Part shown: positions 1-8,211 of the stretch, one piece after another
Layout: every line of letters begins with the position of its first letter
Numbering within the stretch: the stretch's first letter is position 1
Assembly (NCBI GenBank): GCA_019285715.1
Contig: CP079108.1
Span: 3,425,001-3,489,000, forward strand
DNA from: Sphingosinicellaceae bacterium
GTDB lineage: Bacteria > Pseudomonadota > Alphaproteobacteria > Sphingomonadales > Sphingomonadaceae
DNA length: 64,000 nucleotides
Reading direction: 5' to 3'
Position numbers and translations under genes: made by a program
The notes under the pieces: generated by a model
Seen by the model: the letters and a program-made list of their open reading frames with translations, nothing else
The model's database searches: none
What the model was told of the DNA's origin: nothing

Positions 1-2
1 AC

Positions 3-1442
3 CTGAGGGACCGCGACGGCGACCCGTTGCTCGACATTGCGCCCGGCGCGTCCGCAGCGGTCGCACCGTCGCGATCGGCAATTGCCGCGACGCGTCACGA
101 CGAGCATCGCGCCGACTTCAAGGCGGTGGCCGATTTTGCCGAGGCGCGTGGCCTGAGCATTATTACCGAGGATGCGGCGCGTCGGCTGGTCCGGATTTCC
201 GGGCCGGCGGACAAGGTCCAGGCGGCATTCGGCACGACGCTCAGCGAATACGACGACGGCGGGCGGCAGTTCCGCGGGCGCTCGGGTGCACTCAAGCTGC
301 CCGCCGACGTTGCCGACCGGATCACCGCCGTGCTCGGGCTCGACACCAGCCCGATCGCGACGCCCAAGTTTCGCGTCAACGCCAAGCCCAAGGCGGCGAG
401 CGCCTTCCTGCCGAGCGCCGTCGGGCAGGCTTATGGTTTTGAGGGCGGCCCGACGGTCGGCAAGGGCCAATGCATCGGCATCATCGAGCTCGGCGGCGGC
501 TATCTCGACAGCGACACGGCGGCTGGCTTCGCCGCGATGAAGCTGCCGGTGCCCAAGGTCACGGCGATCGGCGTTTCGGGCGGAGCCAACACGCCGGGCG
601 ACCCGAGCGGTGCCGACGGCGAGGTCGCGCTCGATATCCAGGTCGCGGGCGGTGTCGCGCCGGGTGCCACGATCGCGGTCTATTTCGCGCCGAACACCTC
701 GCAGGGCTTCGTCGACGCGATCAGCCAGGCGGTCCACGACCAGGCCAACAAGCCCTCGGTGATCTCGATCAGCTGGGGCTCGGCGGAGGCAAACTGGAGC
801 CAGCAGGCGATCGCGGCGATGAACGCGGCGTTCAAAGATGCGGCGACGCTCGGCGTGACGGTCTGCGCGGCGTCGGGTGACGGGCTCGCAACCGACGGCG
901 AGACCGACGGCAAGGCGCACGTCGATTTTCCGGCATCGGACCCCTATGTGCTCGGCTGCGGCGGCACGTTGCTGCACGCGAGCGGCGGCAAGCGCACGAC
1001 CGAAACCGTGTGGAACTCGAATGGTGGCGGCACCGGCGGCGGCGTCAGCGGCTCGTTCGTCCGACCGTCCTACCAGGCCAAGGTCAAAATCCCGTCCGGC
1101 GGCGGCGCGAGCGGCGGCCGCGGCGTTCCCGACGTGGCGGGCAACGCCGACCCGAACAGCGGCTATCTCGTCGTCGTGGCCGGCAAAACCGAGCAGATCG
1201 GCGGAACCAGTGCCGTCGCACCGCTGTGGGCTGGCCTGATCGCGGCGATCAACGCCAGCGCCGCGAGCCCCGTCGGTTTTCCGCATCCGCGCCTGTACGG
1301 CGATGCGGCGGCGTTCCATGACATCACGTCGGGCTCGAACAAGGTCGGGACCGTCGGCTACCGCGCAACCAAGGGTTGGGATCCCTGCACTGGTCTCGGT
1401 TCACCCGATGCGCCGAAGCTTCGTGCGCTTTTCGGTAGTTGA
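3..1442 (+). CDS. S53 family peptidase (sedolisin/kumamolisin type), 5' end outside window
   Basis: Secreted serine-carboxyl endopeptidase. The frame is open to the left edge, and residues before the first possible start (TTG at 27) already read like the pro-kumamolisin domain, so the true start lies upstream. The first ~110 residues form the activation prodomain; the catalytic domain follows. The S53 Glu and Asp sit in EVALD (around nt 630-645), the nucleophile Ser in GGTSAVAPLWAGL (around nt 1200), and a C-terminal calcium site is suggested by HDITSGSN and GWDPCTGLGSPD. These enzymes are acid-active proteases that process themselves. The gene converges on the next one across a hairpin. The family call is firm; the substrate is unknown. 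Confidence 0.93.
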   Translation: MRDRDGDPLLDIAPGASAAVAPSRSAIAATRHDEHRADFKAVADFAEARGLSIITEDAARRLVRISGPADKVQAAFGTTLSEYDDGGRQFRGRSGALKLPADVADRITAVLGLDTSPIATPKFRVNAKPKAASAFLPSAVGQAYGFEGGPTVGKGQCIGIIELGGGYLDSDTAAGFAAMKLPVPKVTAIGVSGGANTPGDPSGADGEVALDIQVAGGVAPGATIAVYFAPNTSQGFVDAISQAVHDQANKPSVISISWGSAEANWSQQAIAAMNAAFKDAATLGVTVCAASGDGLATDGETDGKAHVDFPASDPYVLGCGGTLLHASGGKRTTETVWNSNGGGTGGGVSGSFVRPSYQAKVKIPSGGGASGGRGVPDVAGNADPNSGYLVVVAGKTEQIGGTSAVAPLWAGLIAAINASAASPVGFPHPRLYGDAAAFHDITSGSNKVGTVGYRATKGWDPCTGLGSPDAPKLRALFGS

Positions 1443-1468
1443 GCCAGGGCAGGCACGGTGCCGCCGTC

Positions 1469-1510
1469 CCGGGCGGTGTGGCTGACGGGCAGGTCGGCCA
1501 CACCGCCCGG
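1469..1510. terminator. Hairpin between convergent genes (probable bidirectional terminator)
   Basis: A perfect 14-bp inverted repeat: CCGGGCGGTGTGGC at 1469-1482 pairs with GCCACACCGCCCGG at 1497-1510 across a 14-nt loop. It sits in the 81-bp gap between the stop codons of the peptidase and the leftward PEP-CTERM gene. No T-run follows on either side, so it could terminate both transcripts weakly or protect their 3' ends. Confidence 0.6.
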
Positions 1511-1523
1511 CGTCGGACCCCGG

Positions 1524-2588
1524 CTAGGCCCCGAAGGGGACCGCGTTGCCGAGGTCGTGCCGCAGCGATCCGGTGCCCCGCCGTTGCCGCGCCGCACTGC
1601 CGACGATACCGAAGCCGGCGACCAGCAGCGCCCAGCTGGCCGGCTCGGGCACCCCGCCGACCGATGTCGGCGCGGTCAGGAACACGCCCGAGTCCGAGGT
1701 GTACGAGACGCCTTCGACATGCCCGATGCTGATGCTGCCGGTGTTCAGGAAATCGAGTCCGACCTGGCTGGCCCTGAGGCCAAGGCTGAAATCGATCGGA
1801 ATGTCCGCGGTCGCACCGGTGATCGCGTAGATGCCGGTGAAGCGCGTATCGAGCGGATCGTAGCTGGAGAACGACGAGGACACCCAGCCGCCGACCCGCG
1901 GCGCGCTGGCATAAGTGAAGACAGGGTAGTTGCCGTAAACCCCGTAATAGCCCGCGCCATAGTCCCCGAACTCGTAAGCAGAGGCACTGCCGAAGTAGAA
2001 CCCGTAGTTCAGTTCGCCCGACGCGGTGGCGGGGTCGCTGCCGCCGACCAGCGTGCCGTCGAAGGCGAAGCTGACCGGAATGTAGGTGACCGTGCTGGCG
2101 GTCGCGCCGGCAATCGTGAAGTGCAGCGTATCGAGAAGGCGCGCCGAGGCGTTGGCGCCGCTGTAGTTGGTGGCCGTGGCGAGCAAGTGAACCTTGCCGG
2201 CCTTGAGATCGGCGTCGGCGTAGGCGTAGGCCGCGTCGGGCAGTGCGACGACGCTCGATGAGTCATGGGCGGCGGTCAGGGTACCGGTGGTGTCGGTCGA
2301 TCCGCTGACCGTGACGACCGCGTTCTGCTGGCTGAGGTAGGCACCGGGATCGCACGGCGAGCCACCACCATCGTTGTTGATGAACTGCGCGCCGGTACTG
2401 CCGGCGTTGTACTGCGCCGCGCAGCCGCGAAGATAGCCGCGACCCGTGTTGGCGACCGTCTCGACATGATAGCCGGCATAGGCCGGAGCGGCGCCTGCGA
2501 TGCAGGCGGCGGTAGCGACCGCTGCCAAAGCGGCGCTCCTCGCGACGCGGTGCGAACGGGCAGTTTTCGTGATCGAAGCATAAGCCAT
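1524..2588 (-). CDS. PEPxxWA-CTERM sorting domain protein
   Basis: 354-residue exported protein. An N-terminal signal peptide of about 38 residues ends near APAYAG. The C-terminus carries the tripartite exosortase signal: VPEPASWALLVAGFGIVG (motif plus hydrophobic helix) followed by a basic cluster (ARQRR). An unusual 18-residue tail follows the basic cluster, where most family members stop within a few residues. The middle is Gly/Ser/Tyr/Asp rich with no recognised enzyme domain. The start is supported by AGGAGAG just upstream of the ATG. It is probably processed by an exosortase/archaeosortase-like enzyme encoded elsewhere; its role at the surface or in matrix is inferred only. Confidence 0.9.
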   Translation of the reverse strand: MAYASITKTARSHRVARSAALAAVATAACIAGAAPAYAGYHVETVANTGRGYLRGCAAQYNAGSTGAQFINNDGGGSPCDPGAYLSQQNAVVTVSGSTDTTGTLTAAHDSSSVVALPDAAYAYADADLKAGKVHLLATATNYSGANASARLLDTLHFTIAGATASTVTYIPVSFAFDGTLVGGSDPATASGELNYGFYFGSASAYEFGDYGAGYYGVYGNYPVFTYASAPRVGGWVSSSFSSYDPLDTRFTGIYAITGATADIPIDFSLGLRASQVGLDFLNTGSISIGHVEGVSYTSDSGVFLTAPTSVGGVPEPASWALLVAGFGIVGSAARQRRGTGSLRHDLGNAVPFGA

Positions 2589-2701
2589 AACGCTCTCCTG
2601 TTACTCGTCGCGGGCACCAACCGGGACGGCGGATGCACTTCGACACCTGGCTCCCCCGCCCCCGTGTCGTCGTTAACTCCGTCTTAAAGTCGCATCGGCC
2701 T

Positions 2702-2715
2702 GGTCGATATCGACC
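2702..2715. promoter_or_regulatory. 14-bp perfect palindrome, possible operator
   Basis: GGTCGATATCGACC is an exact palindrome in the intergenic region between the leftward PEP-CTERM gene (start 2588) and the rightward histidine kinase gene (start about 2738). Its place between divergent starts suggests a binding site for a dimeric regulator. The protein that would bind is not known. Confidence 0.35.
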
Positions 2716-2737
2716 GGATGGGGGAGCCGGATGGGGG

Positions 2738-4168
2738 ATGGCCGAAAGGCGATTTGACCTTTGGTCGCCGCCCGGCAAAGCTCCGAGGATGGCACGAACA
2801 TTGCCGACCAGCCTGCCGGGCAACGCGACCCCGGTCGACCGCGCCTACGCGGTGTCGCACCCGCTGCGCCCGATGCTGACCGCGGGTATCCTGTCGTTCG
2901 GGCTGTTCGTGCTGTCAGCGGCGCTCAGTTACGCGACGATCCGCGCCGCACCGCCACCGCTGACCCGGCCGCTGGTCGCCTACACAGCGATCTTCGCCTC
3001 GATCTGGGTTGTGGGCATGATCGTCATGGTCGCGCGGCGGGCGGGCCACGCCGAGCGGGTGCGGATCTGGAGCCGCTTCGCGATCGTCATCATCCTGGGC
3101 AGTCACCTTGCCTGCTTCGTGCTGATCTGGGGCATCATGCCGTTCGTCCCGACCTCGGCGCAGCTGCTGATGGCGATCCCGCTGATCGGCTGCGTGCCGA
3201 CCCAATTGATCTGCAGCCCCGAGAACAGCCTCGCCAATCGCTGCGGGGTGATCGGCATCATCGGCTCGCTGGCGGTGTTCTTCGCGACCCGCGGGACCGA
3301 GCTCGCGGACTATGCCGCGCTGTATATCTGCGGCTTCGGCATCGTCATGTTCATCCTGGGGGACCGGGTCGCAGCGACGGTCCGCGCCACCGTCGCGGCG
3401 CGTCTGGCGAGCGACGATGCGGCACGGGTCCTCGACCGGCTGCTGGGCGAGGTCGCCGCCGAGCGCGATGCCAAGACCAAGTTCATCGCCGCAGCCTCGC
3501 ACGACCTCGGCCAACCGCTCGCCGCCGCTGCATTGTTCTTCGACCAGAGTCTGCGCTCGACCGATGATCTTGCCCGCGCCAAGGCGGTCGAGGGGGTCCG
3601 CCGCGCCTTCGCCTCGGCCGAGCAATTGCTGTCGCACATGCTCGGGCACCTTCGGCTCGAGGCCGACGCGGTCGTGCCGCATCGCTCGCGGGTCGATATC
3701 CGGACGCTACTCGCGCGGGTGGCGACGCAGTGCGCGCCGGCGGCCGCGGCGGCGGGCATTGCCATCCGCATCGGCGGCGCGCGCGAGACGCTGCTGCTCG
3801 ACCCGTCGCTGATCGAGCGGGCGCTCGGCAACCTCGTCAACAATGCCATCCAGCACAGCGGCGGGCGGCGGATCCTGCTCGGTGCCCGGGGGCGCGGCGA
3901 CACCGTCCGGCTGTGGGTGATCGACGACGGCGTCGGCGTGGGTTCAGTCGACGCGCGGCACATCTTCGACGACTATTACCAGGCGACGCGGGGAGGCGAC
4001 ACCGTCCGCAGTGGCTTCGGCCTCGGCCTGTCGTCGGTCCGGAGGCTGGCTGAGCTGATGGGCGGGTCCGCCGATCTCGAGCGCCGCTGGTCGCACGGCG
4101 CGGCCTTCTACCTGGAGTTCGAGGCCGTGGCAGCGCGCCAATCCCACCGCGACGAGCTCGCGGCATGA
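2738..4168 (+). CDS. Membrane sensor histidine kinase
   Basis: Two-component sensor of about 476 residues. Six predicted membrane helices occupy roughly residues 40-230 with little periplasmic sequence, so the stimulus is probably membrane-borne or internal. The HisKA phospho-acceptor lies in AASHDLGQPLAAAALF (His codon at 3500); the HATPase part shows the N-box LGNLVNNAIQHSGG, G1 DDGVGVG and G2 GFGLGLSSVRRL. Starts at 2738 (chosen) and 2789 are both possible; the frame is also open upstream to 2633. The stop overlaps the regulator's ATG by 4 bp (ATGA), so the pair is translationally coupled. The signal sensed is unknown. Confidence 0.9.
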   Translation: MAERRFDLWSPPGKAPRMARTLPTSLPGNATPVDRAYAVSHPLRPMLTAGILSFGLFVLSAALSYATIRAAPPPLTRPLVAYTAIFASIWVVGMIVMVARRAGHAERVRIWSRFAIVIILGSHLACFVLIWGIMPFVPTSAQLLMAIPLIGCVPTQLICSPENSLANRCGVIGIIGSLAVFFATRGTELADYAALYICGFGIVMFILGDRVAATVRATVAARLASDDAARVLDRLLGEVAAERDAKTKFIAAASHDLGQPLAAAALFFDQSLRSTDDLARAKAVEGVRRAFASAEQLLSHMLGHLRLEADAVVPHRSRVDIRTLLARVATQCAPAAAAAGIAIRIGGARETLLLDPSLIERALGNLVNNAIQHSGGRRILLGARGRGDTVRLWVIDDGVGVGSVDARHIFDDYYQATRGGDTVRSGFGLGLSSVRRLAELMGGSADLERRWSHGAAFYLEFEAVAARQSHRDELAA

Positions 4169-4797
4169 AGTCGTGCCTGATCGCCGACGATCACGTCCTG
4201 ATGCGCGAGGCGCTCGCCGGGACCGTCCGCCTCGGCTGGCCGGACGTGGCGATCACCGAGGTCGGCGATTTTGCGGCCGCCTGGGCAGCGGCAGCGCGCC
4301 GCCCCGACGTCGCGATCGTCGACCTGATGATGCCCGGGGCGCTACCGGTTGCCGGCATCCGCGGCATTCGCGACGCCGCGCCTGACACCGCGATCCTCGT
4401 CGTCACCGGGACCAGCGACGACCAGTTGATGCTCGACCTGCTTGACCTCGGCATCGCCGGTTTCGCGGCCAAGACCTCAAGCGGCGCAGTCATCGAAGCG
4501 GCGTTGCGGCTGATCGCTGCCGGGGGCCGCTACCTGCCAGCCCGCCTTGCGGAGATTGCGGCATCCCGGGTCGATGCTGCTCCGCCTGGCGGGAGGCCGG
4601 CGGGCAGCCGCCAACTGCTGACCGACCGGCAGCTCGCGGTCCTCCGCCTCGTCGCGCAGGGCCTGTCGAACAAGGAGATCGCCCAGTCGCTGGAGCTCGC
4701 GCCGGAGACGGTGAAGACGCACCTCGCGCGCGTCCAGTCGATCCTCGGGGCGAAGAACCGGACCGATGCGGTAACGCGAGGGCGCGATCTGCTCTAA
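4165..4797 (+). CDS. Response regulator, NarL/FixJ (LuxR HTH) type
   Basis: 210-residue partner of the kinase immediately upstream (4-bp overlap). The N-terminal receiver domain has the acidic pair (ADDH) and phospho-acceptor Asp53 in AIVDLMMPG; the conserved Thr/Lys positions appear as VVTGTS and AAKTSS. The C-terminal GerE/LuxR helix-turn-helix is clear: LTDRQLAVLRLVAQGLSNKEIAQSL...VKTHLARVQSILGAKNRT. Phosphorylation should drive DNA binding and transcription. Targets are not visible, but the palindrome at 2702-2715 upstream of the pair is one candidate. Confidence 0.92.
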   Translation: MKSCLIADDHVLMREALAGTVRLGWPDVAITEVGDFAAAWAAAARRPDVAIVDLMMPGALPVAGIRGIRDAAPDTAILVVTGTSDDQLMLDLLDLGIAGFAAKTSSGAVIEAALRLIAAGGRYLPARLAEIAASRVDAAPPGGRPAGSRQLLTDRQLAVLRLVAQGLSNKEIAQSLELAPETVKTHLARVQSILGAKNRTDAVTRGRDLL

Positions 4798-4863
4798 CGG
4801 GCGTAACGATGCGATCGTTTGTCGTCGTCCACACGGGACGGACTGAAAGCGAGGATCGGCGCG

Positions 4864-5457
4864 ATGACGAACACTCCACCGGACAGCTATCGCCGCCACT
4901 TCCTCGGCACCGCGGCGCTCGCCCTTGCCGCCCTGCCCTTCGCGACGCGCGCCGGGACCACCAGCGCCGTACCGGGCACGCACACCAGCCTCGGGCCGTT
5001 GAAGCAGGTCGACGCCGGTGTCCTGAGCATCGGCTACGCGGAAGCCGGTCCTGCCGATGGCCCCGTGGTCATCCTGCTGCACGGCTGGCCCTATGACATC
5101 ATCAGCTACGTCGATGTCGCCCCGTTGCTGGCGGCGCGCGGGTACCGGGTCATCGTTCCCTATTTGCGCGGTTTCGGAACGACGCGGTTCCTGTCGGGCG
5201 CAACGCCGAGGACTGCGCAGCAGTACGACGACATGGAGCGGCGGCTCGCGGCAGCGCCGGGTATCACCATACCGACGATCACCCTGGAGGGCGATGCCAA
5301 CGGCGCCCCCCATCAACCCGAGACCGCCTACGCCGGCAAGTTCAAGGGCCGTTACCTGCACCGGCGGGTGAGCGGCGGCATCGGCCACAACCTGCCCCAG
5401 GAAGCACCCGAGGCGTTCGCGCAGGCGGTGGTCGATGTCGACCGAATGGTGGTTTGA
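4864..5457 (+). pseudogene. Tat-exported alpha/beta hydrolase with internal deletion of the catalytic core
   Basis: The N-terminus is a Tat signal (YRRHFLG then a hydrophobic stretch to ATRA). The frame then matches epoxide-hydrolase-like enzymes through HGWPYD and VPYLRGFGTTRFLSGATPR. From about nt 5215 it jumps directly to the C-terminal part (PTITLEGDANGAPHQPE ... GGIGHNLPQEAPEAFAQAV). Family members are about 320-340 residues and this one is 197. The missing 115-130 residues include the nucleophile elbow and the cap. The reading frame is kept, so a protein could still be made, but it has the C-terminal His and no nucleophile. The ATG at 4864 follows a GAGGA-like site. Confidence 0.75.
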
Positions 5458-5592
5458 CACGAGCTGTTCGACGGACCGCCGCGAGAACGCTGGACAGCGG
5501 CTCGCGAAACCAGCACCCCGTTCCCACCGTGGGTCGGGCCGCGCGAGTATCTCGGCGAGATCAGCATGATGACCGGGAGGCCCTATCGGTGA
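5458..5592 (+). other. Unrecognised C-terminal coding fragment
   Basis: Directly after the hydrolase stop, the same frame stays open for 44 codons (it includes PFPPWVGPREYLGEISMM) with coding-like codon use but no start codon of its own near its beginning. It ends in a TGA that overlaps the GTG of the next frame. It looks like the tail of a lost gene, perhaps from the same rearrangement that deleted the middle of the hydrolase. The family is not recognised. Confidence 0.25.
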
Positions 5593-5819
5593 CAGTCGCC
5601 GCGGTCACCTACGGCAGCGTGCTGGAACTCCCGAAGCCAGCCATCGAAGCGCTGCTGGTCGACGACCACGACTTCAGCGATGCGCTCGAACGCTCCGTCC
5701 AGCGCGGGCTCACCTTGCTCGACCGCGATGCAGCCGCCCGGACCTGCGATCCGCTCGACGACCATCGCACCATGCTGGCGCACATCCGCCGGTTCCTGCG
5801 CTACCCGCTGCGGAAATAG
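5589..5819 (+). CDS. Small hypothetical protein (76 aa)
   Basis: The GTG start overlaps the preceding TGA as GTGA. Codon use is typical for the window (mostly G/C third bases), which argues for a real or recently real gene. The product is acidic at its N-terminal half and basic at its end (FLRYPLRK) and has no membrane segment. I do not recognise the family. It may be the second half of a broken gene, with 5458-5592 as the first half in another frame. Confidence 0.35.
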   Translation: MTVAAVTYGSVLELPKPAIEALLVDDHDFSDALERSVQRGLTLLDRDAAARTCDPLDDHRTMLAHIRRFLRYPLRK

Positions 5820-5840
5820 CCGGAAACGCCGCGCGCCTCG

Positions 5841-6962
5841 TCAGGCGGGTTCCCGGAGTAACCCGACCTGCCGCGCCACAGCCTTGATGCGGTCGATCGC
5901 GGCGCGCTGGTCGCCGGTGATCGCCTGGACCGGGTCGGCCGTCAGGATCGGCAGGAACGGGTCCTCGACGCCGCTGTCGAGCCCCGACAGCGCCTCCATC
6001 ACCGCCATTCCGAAGAACGGCACTGTGGGCGCGCTGTAGCCGCCCTCGTGGAGCAACACGAGGCGGCCGCCGCAGACCCGCTCCGCCAGCGCCTTCACGC
6101 GCTCGGTCATCGCGCGGAAACTGCCGCTGTGGAGCGACATGCGGCCGAGCGGGTCCATCGCGCCCGCATCGAAGCCGCAACTGACGAGGATAAGGTCGGG
6201 CGCGAAAGCCTCCAGGACGGGAATTGCGACCTCGTCGATCGCGGCCATATAGGCGTCGTGGCCGCAGCCGGCGTGCATCGGCAGGTTGAGGTTGAAGCCG
6301 GCCCCGGCCCCCGCGCCGGTATCCTCGACCGGGCCGGAGCCGGGCGGGAAGTTGCCGTCCTGGTGGAGCGAGATCGTCAGCACCGAGGGGTCGTCGTAGA
6401 AGATCTTCTGCGCGCCGTTGCCGTGGTGGACATCCCAGTCGAGGATCGCGACCTTGCCGATGCCGAGCGCCGCCTGGGCATGGCGGGCGGCGATGGCCCC
6501 GTTGGCGAAGATGCAGAAGCCGCGGCCGAGGTCGGCTTCGGCATGGTGGCCAGGCGGGCGGACGAGGGCGTAAGCGTTGTCGACCTGCCCCGCGACGACC
6601 GCCTCGACCGCCGCGATGACGCCGCCGGCCGACAGGGCCGCGATATCGTAGCCGCCGTGGTCGAGCAGCGCGAACTCGCCCGCGTCGCCGCCCTCGGCAT
6701 CGCTCAGCGCCTGGACCCGGTCGACGTAGGCGACGGTATGGACGCGCAGCAGTTCCTCGCGGGTCGCTAGGCGCGGCTTGATCGTCGTCAGGCTGTCCGC
6801 CGAGAAGCCGCTGACGTCGAGCAGGTTCTTGAAGCGGCGCTTGGTCTCCGAGTTCTCGAAATGCTGGCCGGGCTGGATGAAGCCGCGGGCGAGAAAGACC
6901 CCGGCGGCGGGCGCGATCTCGTGCCACATGTAGCGTTCGTGCCAGACAAATCCGGTGGTCAT
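5841..6962 (-). CDS. Histone-deacetylase family amidohydrolase (class II type)
   Basis: 373-residue zinc deacetylase of the arginase/deacetylase fold. Diagnostic motifs: RPPGHHAE, FCIFANGAIAARHA, ILDWDVHHGNG (metal-binding Asp/His), SLHQDG, and DLILVSCGFDAGAMDPLG; the C-terminal HEGGY matches the family's conserved Gly-Gly-Tyr. In bacteria these act on acetylpolyamines, acetylated amines or similar amides. The start ATG overlaps the TGA of the upstream nitrilase-like gene by 4 bp, so the two amide-cleaving enzymes are co-translated and probably act in one pathway. The natural substrate is not shown by the sequence. Confidence 0.92.
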   Translation of the reverse strand: MTTGFVWHERYMWHEIAPAAGVFLARGFIQPGQHFENSETKRRFKNLLDVSGFSADSLTTIKPRLATREELLRVHTVAYVDRVQALSDAEGGDAGEFALLDHGGYDIAALSAGGVIAAVEAVVAGQVDNAYALVRPPGHHAEADLGRGFCIFANGAIAARHAQAALGIGKVAILDWDVHHGNGAQKIFYDDPSVLTISLHQDGNFPPGSGPVEDTGAGAGAGFNLNLPMHAGCGHDAYMAAIDEVAIPVLEAFAPDLILVSCGFDAGAMDPLGRMSLHSGSFRAMTERVKALAERVCGGRLVLLHEGGYSAPTVPFFGMAVMEALSGLDSGVEDPFLPILTADPVQAITGDQRAAIDRIKAVARQVGLLREPA

Positions 6963-8179
6963 GCGGCGGGTTCTTCCTTGGTGTCGTCCCACGGGGACCA
7001 CATGGCGCGGGCTTCGGCCCAGCCCTCGGCGGGAGTGCCGGGGCCGGGCGGGGTGTAGCGGGCACCGGGCACCGGGTTGGCCGGCGGCGTCCAGGTGCCG
7101 CGCTCGACGAGCTTCTGGATGTTGCCGCGGTAGATCTCGTCGACCTCGGCATGATGGGCCGGTTCGCGGTCCATCCACAGGTTCTTGGGGTGGATCGGCT
7201 CCGCGTACATCTTGGCGAACAGCTCGGTGCGAAGGTCCTTCAGCCAATTCGAATTGAGGTTCATCGCGCGGTGCTGGCGCAGCGACTCGATGTCGATGAT
7301 CGCCGCGGTCATCGTGTTCGCACCGCCCGCCGAATAGCTGATGACGTTGCCCCGGAAGTCGACGATATGCCCGTTGCCACCGGCGATATCGACCGGGTGG
7401 CGCGAGCTCGGCGACAGGTACACCGGCCCGACGTTCGGGCACAGCATGTAGACGCCGTTGAACTCGGCATGCGCGCGGTTCTGGATCATCCAGGTGCCCC
7501 CGCCGGGATAGCCCGCGCCGGTCATCGGCATCGCTTCGGACGGGCGATAGACAACCTCTGCTCCGTTAAAGGCGAGCGCGCGCACGGCCTCCGGATATTC
7601 GCCGTCCGAGCAGCAGATCGTGCCGATCATGCCGATGTCGTCGGTCCTGAGCACCGGGTAGAAGGCGTCGAGCCCGTCGCCAAAGCGCTCGACCCAGCGG
7701 TCGTAGACATCGTGCGGGGTGCAGGAACGCTCGCGGCACCAGATGTGGTTCTTGGCGGCGCGGTGGATGACGTCGCCCTGCGGCGAGATCACGAACAGCG
7801 TGTTGAAGAAGCGGTCGTCCATCACGTCGGGCCAGCGCGCCTTGCACTGGCCGATGATGTAGGTGCCGTACTGGCGAGCGAGTTGCCCGAGGCGCTCGGT
7901 CTCCTCGCCGGGCAGGTCTATGAACATCTCGCGCGCTGCGGTGACGTGCGGCACGTCGAAGATCTCGTCGGTGAAACCGGTCAGCGCCCCTTCCGCCAGC
8001 GCGACGATCTTCACCGGTGCATTGATCGCGCAGATCGAAACCGCGGCGTGGAAGGCATCCTCGATGGTCTCGAGGTTGTGCCGGATGTGCCGCCGCTCGG
8101 CGATGCCGGTGACGATCGTCGACAGGCCGATCGCCATATAGGGCGCGACGTAGGGCGGTGGGGCGGGAGCTGTCGTCAT
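6959..8179 (-). CDS. Nitrilase-superfamily carbon-nitrogen hydrolase
   Basis: 406-residue enzyme with the Glu-Lys-Cys triad of the superfamily: Glu in VALAEGALTGF, Lys in HRAAKNHIW and Cys in GTICCSDGEYPE. It is longer than simple amidases (~300 residues), with an extended C-terminal tail rich in Pro and Trp. It hydrolyses an amide, nitrile or carbamoyl group; the branch most resembles aliphatic-amidase-like hydrolases, but the substrate is undetermined. It is first in a two-gene operon with the deacetylase-like gene (4-bp overlap), downstream of a LuxR-type regulator gene on the same strand 32 bp away. Confidence 0.88.
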   Translation of the reverse strand: MTTAPAPPPYVAPYMAIGLSTIVTGIAERRHIRHNLETIEDAFHAAVSICAINAPVKIVALAEGALTGFTDEIFDVPHVTAAREMFIDLPGEETERLGQLARQYGTYIIGQCKARWPDVMDDRFFNTLFVISPQGDVIHRAAKNHIWCRERSCTPHDVYDRWVERFGDGLDAFYPVLRTDDIGMIGTICCSDGEYPEAVRALAFNGAEVVYRPSEAMPMTGAGYPGGGTWMIQNRAHAEFNGVYMLCPNVGPVYLSPSSRHPVDIAGGNGHIVDFRGNVISYSAGGANTMTAAIIDIESLRQHRAMNLNSNWLKDLRTELFAKMYAEPIHPKNLWMDREPAHHAEVDEIYRGNIQKLVERGTWTPPANPVPGARYTPPGPGTPAEGWAEARAMWSPWDDTKEEPAA

Positions 8180-8211
8180 TGAGCCTCGGGTGAAGGGGTG
8201 CCGGTCGGCGA

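Noticed and set aside
6963-7442. N-terminal extension of the deacetylase-like frame on the reverse strand
   Set aside because: It would run through the nitrilase gene in another phase; the ATG at 6962 with a 4-bp overlap is the natural start.
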